Shown: positions 6,671-8,706 of the stretch, piece after piece
Layout of the letters: every line of letters begins with the position of its first letter
How positions within the stretch are numbered: the first letter of the stretch is position 1
Assembly: GCA_007127935.1 (NCBI GenBank)
Contig: SKYL01000194.1
Location: 1 to 8,706, forward strand
Direction: 5' to 3'
DNA length: 8,706 bases
Source: Halorhodospira sp.
GTDB taxonomy: Bacteria > Pseudomonadota > Gammaproteobacteria > Nitrococcales > Halorhodospiraceae
The notes under the pieces: generated by a model
What the model was told of the DNA's origin: nothing
What the model saw: only the letters and a program-made list of their open reading frames with translations
Databases searched by the model: none
Translations under genes and position numbers: made by a program

Positions 6671-7405
6671 TCACGCCTCCTCGAAGGTGTAGCCGAAGGC
6701 CGCAATTTCACGCCGGCAGAGGCGCTCGACGAGGGCGCGGTCGGCGGCGGAGAGCACTTCACTGTAGTGGCGCTTCTCCCGGCGCAGGCCGCCCTTGGCG
6801 CGTTGCGCCGGCAGGCTGATGTCGCCGTCGATGCCGAGTTCGGTCCGCAGGGATTCCAGTTCGTCGGCCAGGTTCTCGTAGCGAAGCACCCGGTCGACGG
6901 CGATGGTGTCGCCGATGGCGTAGTGGCCCCAGTTGCTGATCCAGTGCGGCTTGTGGCGCTCCAGCCAAGCCAGGTACTCGCTCAGGCTCGGGAAGTTCTC
7001 GCGGCCCTTCTCCTCCCAGCGGTGCTTCTGCCACCAGTAGCGCGACAGGGCGCGGTCCCAAGGGTTGCGCTCGACACTGAAGCGGTAGTAGCCGGACCAA
7101 ACCGCATCGCCCACGTAGCGGCGGATCTCCGCGGCGGTGCTGTGCTCGCCGTATTCGGCGCGCCGGCCCTTGAGCAGCAGCCGCTTCCACTCCTTGAAGC
7201 CGCGGTGTTCACGGACCCGCTTGCGGTGGTTGATGGGGCCGATCCCGCCCTCTTCACGGCGCAGCACTTCCTCGCCGCGCTCGGCGCTCAGGGGGGTAAT
7301 CACATCCTCGGAACCACAAACGCGGGAGAGGCCGATCTCCAGACTGGAGCCCGCGGTCTTACGCGTCTTGATGAAGATGAAACGGTTGAGATGGCTGATG
7401 ATCAC
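6671..7405 (-). CDS. Sulfotransferase_2-like carbohydrate sulfotransferase
   Basis: This 244-residue protein begins MIISHLNRFIFIKTRKTAGS, the typical short N-terminus of bacterial Sulfotransferase_2-like proteins, with the 5'-phosphosulfate loop KTRKTAGSSLE at 13-23. YRFSVERNPWDRALSRYWW (107-125) is the 3'-phosphate-binding block (R113, S121). HSTAAEIRRYVG (89-100) and VLRYENLADE (173-182) are further conserved blocks, and the protein ends with FGYTFEE. It should transfer sulfate from PAPS to a carbohydrate. The only sensible start is GTG at 7405: an in-frame TAG lies in the leader and no ATG lies between. It has no well-placed Shine-Dalgarno; AGGAGA is about 24 bases upstream, so initiation may be weak or the leader structured. 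The stop is followed after one base by the GTG of the next sulfotransferase. It follows the upstream GT4 gene after a 72-base gap, the longest between complete genes here, so a promoter in the gap is possible. Confidence 0.9.
   Translation of the reverse strand: MIISHLNRFIFIKTRKTAGSSLEIGLSRVCGSEDVITPLSAERGEEVLRREEGGIGPINHRKRVREHRGFKEWKRLLLKGRRAEYGEHSTAAEIRRYVGDAVWSGYYRFSVERNPWDRALSRYWWQKHRWEEKGRENFPSLSEYLAWLERHKPHWISNWGHYAIGDTIAVDRVLRYENLADELESLRTELGIDGDISLPAQRAKGGLRREKRHYSEVLSAADRALVERLCRREIAAFGYTFEEA
6676..6680 (-). promoter_or_regulatory. Ribosome binding site deciding GTG start of Sulfotransferase_1 gene
   Basis: A perfect GGAGG sits inside the last codons (Glu-Glu-Ala-stop) of the upstream sulfotransferase gene, 6 bases before GTG at 6669. 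This fixes the start there rather than at the far end of the open frame near 6762. Confidence 0.7.
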
Positions 7406-7477
7406 CGATACGCCGGGCTCTTCGGGAAGTCTCCTTGTGGGCCGCTATTAGACCATATCCGCGCCGCCTCGGACGAA
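7406..7477 (-). other. 72-base leader between GT4 gene and sulfotransferase operon
   Basis: This is the largest gap between complete genes. It contains a short AT-richer patch (minus strand GATATGGTCTAATAG, around 7446-7460) that could serve as a -10 region, but I see no convincing -35. It also carries the 12-mer shared with the leader of the upstream GT4 gene. No hairpin followed by a T-run is visible, so no intrinsic terminator is claimed. Confidence 0.35.
7423..7434 (-). repeat. 12-mer GGAGACTTCCCG, copy 1 (sulfotransferase leader)
   Basis: The minus strand reads GGAGACTTCCCG, identical to the copy at 8648-8659. It sits 17 bases before the GTG at 7405. GGAGA resembles a Shine-Dalgarno, but it is too far from that start to be an ordinary one. 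Confidence 0.5.
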
Positions 7478-8614
7478 TCAAGCCACCCCGGGCGCCAACC
7501 CCAGTGCCCGGAGATAGCTCCGCGCCGACGCGGCGGCGGTAAACGGCCGGACGGCATCCTGGAACCCGCCGGGGTCCGGCGGGGCGTCGAGCAGCCGCTC
7601 GAGGGCGGCGGCCAGGGCCTCGTCATCCCCCACGGGGACGAGGGGACCGTGGCGGCCTTGACCGAGAATCGCCGCCGGACCGGTGGGGCAGTCGCAGGCG
7701 ACGGCGGGCGCACCGCAGGCCAGGGCTTCCACCAGCACGGCGCCGGAGCCCTCGCGGCGGGAGGTCAGCGCGAAGACATCGGCACGGGCCATGTAGCGAT
7801 ACGGATTGGGCTCGAAGCCCGGCAGCTTGAGGTGCTCCGCCACCCCCAACTCGGCGGCCAGGGCGGTGAGCCGGGCACGCTCGTCCCCCTCCCCCAGGAT
7901 GACCAGGCGGACCGGCCGCCGGGTACGCAGCCGGGCAAAGGCGCGCACCAGGGTGGCGAAGTCTTTGCGCGGCTCCAACGAGCCGGCGCCGAGGATCACC
8001 GGAACCGCGGCGCGCTCGGACTCACCGAACCACGGGTCGTCCAGTGGAGCGGCGGCTTGCTCGGCCAGGGCCGGGGTCACGATGGGGTTGGGGATGACGT
8101 GAAGCCGCTCCGGGCGGACCCCCGCGAGGCGTACCAGATCGTCACCGACCCCCGGGGAGGGGGCGATGACCGCATCGGCGCGAGGGTACCAGTACCCCAT
8201 GGAGCGAAAGAGCCGCCGCGCCCGGCGCGGACCCAGGCTCTCCGCCTGGCCGCTCAGGGTCATGCCCATGCGGATGGCCACATGCGGCGGCCGGCCGGTG
8301 AGGGCACGGGCCAGCAATACCGCCCGGTTGAGGCGATGGCTGGCGGTGAGCAGGGCCGCCGGCCGCTCCCTTAGGAGATACCAGAGCAAGGCGGGGAGGA
8401 CGGTGTTGCGGTGGGCGGCGCGCAACGGCACCGGGCGCACGTTCTCCGGCACGCTGTCCAGGTACGGCCCATGGCCGCGCACGGTAAGCAGGTCGAAACG
8501 GTACGGCGTGGCGGCGAACTCAGCGAGGAGGTTGGACACCACCCGGTCGACCCCGCTATGGCCGGAGGTTGCGAAGAGCAGGGCGATACGGCGGACTTCC
8601 TGGTGGTTGCGCAT
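7478..8614 (-). CDS. GT4-family glycosyltransferase
   Basis: This 378-residue GT-B glycosyltransferase is the first supported gene of the minus-strand cluster. The N-terminal domain starts RRIALLFATSGHSGVDRVVS (8-27), where SGVDRVVSNLL matches the GG(A/V)ERV loop of GT4 enzymes. The donor domain has ILGAGSLEPRKDFATLVRAF (207-226), LVILGEG (237-243), NPYRYMARADVFALTSRREG (270-289) and the EX7E pair E288/E296 (EGSGAVLVEAL), followed by DCPTGPAAIL (308-317). It adds a sugar from a nucleotide donor to a growing glycan, probably at the inner membrane face; the sugar is unknown. ATG at 8614 has only a weak AAGG 8 bases upstream. Its C-terminal half closely parallels the GT4 protein at 4673-5836, including PLDDPWFG (190-197) against PLDHPWFG, so the two are paralogues of one subgroup. 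A 72-base gap separates it from the sulfotransferase genes, so it may be co-transcribed with them or be a separate unit. Confidence 0.93.
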   Translation of the reverse strand: MRNHQEVRRIALLFATSGHSGVDRVVSNLLAEFAATPYRFDLLTVRGHGPYLDSVPENVRPVPLRAAHRNTVLPALLWYLLRERPAALLTASHRLNRAVLLARALTGRPPHVAIRMGMTLSGQAESLGPRRARRLFRSMGYWYPRADAVIAPSPGVGDDLVRLAGVRPERLHVIPNPIVTPALAEQAAAPLDDPWFGESERAAVPVILGAGSLEPRKDFATLVRAFARLRTRRPVRLVILGEGDERARLTALAAELGVAEHLKLPGFEPNPYRYMARADVFALTSRREGSGAVLVEALACGAPAVACDCPTGPAAILGQGRHGPLVPVGDDEALAAALERLLDAPPDPGGFQDAVRPFTAAASARSYLRALGLAPGVA

Positions 8615-8690
8615 GGAGAGGGCCTTGACGGGTAGCGAAACCGTGGCCGGGAAGTCTCCAACAATTTGCCGGTAAGGTACACTGCGCGCG
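8615..8690. promoter_or_regulatory. Possible divergent promoter/leader region
   Basis: This 76-base stretch lies between the ATG of the minus-strand GT4 gene and a possible plus-strand ATG at 8691. On the plus strand TACACT (8678-8683) resembles a -10 element but has no good -35 at 17 bases. On the minus strand TTGTTG (rc of about 8660-8665) resembles a -35 without a clear -10. It also holds the second copy of the 12-mer. Confidence 0.3.
8648..8659 (-). repeat. 12-mer GGAGACTTCCCG, copy 2 (GT4 leader)
   Basis: Identical on the minus strand to the copy at 7423-7434. Here it lies 33 bases before the ATG at 8614. The bases after it are loosely similar in both leaders (CGG then TCG), which hints at a longer decayed repeat. 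Confidence 0.5.
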
Positions 8691-8706
8691 ATGAACCCGA
8701 CCCCGG
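8691..8706 (+). CDS. Possible start of a divergent gene, cut by window
   Basis: The plus strand reads ATGAACCCGACCCCGG from 8691 to the right edge (Met-Asn-Pro-Thr-Pro). It lies where a divergently transcribed gene would start, 8 bases after a -10-like TACACT. The best Shine-Dalgarno (TAAGG) is 13 bases away, which is too far. Five codons cannot identify a product, and the ATG may be chance. Confidence 0.22.

Noticed and set aside
5833..6762. Longer N-terminus for the Sulfotransferase_1 gene (from 6762)
   Set aside because: The extra 31 residues overlap the upstream gene and are Ser/Pro/Arg-rich. A perfect GGAGG precedes GTG at 6669.
6656..8374. 572-codon plus-strand open frame
   Set aside because: It is antisense to two well-supported genes (GT4 and Sulfotransferase_2) and part of a third. 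Its translation is low-complexity and rich in Ala/Gly/Val/Gln/His with no family motifs, as expected for stop-poor antisense frames in high-GC genes.
1..8706. CRISPR array, tRNA, rRNA, insertion sequence or transposase
   Set aside because: No regularly spaced repeats, tRNA-like cloverleaf, rRNA stretch, terminal inverted repeats or transposase motifs were seen. The window is almost entirely filled by the nine genes.

Overview
The window is a dense, high-GC bacterial gene cluster. All nine supported genes lie on the minus strand, so it reads from right to left, from about 8614 down to position 1. High GC, purine-rich Shine-Dalgarno sequences (GGAGG, GGGGGAGG), frequent GTG starts and chains of ATGA/GTGA stop-start overlaps point to a high-GC bacterium. 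A gammaproteobacterium-like pseudomonadote is my best guess, but no marker gene fixes the taxon.

Layout in transcription order: a GT4 glycosyltransferase (8614-7478); a 72-base leader; a Sulfotransferase_2-like protein (7405-6671); a cytosolic-type Sulfotransferase_1 protein (6669-5833); a second GT4 glycosyltransferase (5836-4673); a Sulfotransferase_3-like protein (4676-3786); a phosphotransferase of the APH/LPS-kinase fold (3789-2821); a second, more divergent kinase-fold protein (2787-1735); a sulfotransferase-like protein with a C-terminal TPR tail (1726-746); and a GT-A (GT8-like) glycosyltransferase that runs off the left edge (696-1). From 7405 to 746 the genes overlap by 4 bases or lie 1 to 33 bases apart, so they are very probably one operon. 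The last gene follows after 49 bases.

Together the genes make sense as a cell-surface glycan assembly and decoration locus: three glycosyltransferases build the chain, four sulfotransferase-type proteins of different families add (or once added) sulfate from PAPS, and two kinase-fold proteins may phosphorylate sugars. The product could be a sulfated and phosphorylated LPS core/O-antigen, a capsule or a glycolipid; the sequence does not say which. No polymerase, flippase, export gene or PAPS-synthesis gene is in view.

Unusual points: the number and variety of sulfotransferase families in one operon; the TPR-tailed member with a degenerate PAPS 5'-phosphosulfate loop; a kinase whose HxD catalytic motif reads QAD; lower GC in the leftmost glycosyltransferase and in that kinase than in their neighbours; and an identical 12-mer in the two longest upstream leaders. 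The long plus-strand open frames are antisense shadows of high-GC genes. A divergent plus-strand gene may begin at 8691, but only 16 bases of it are present.
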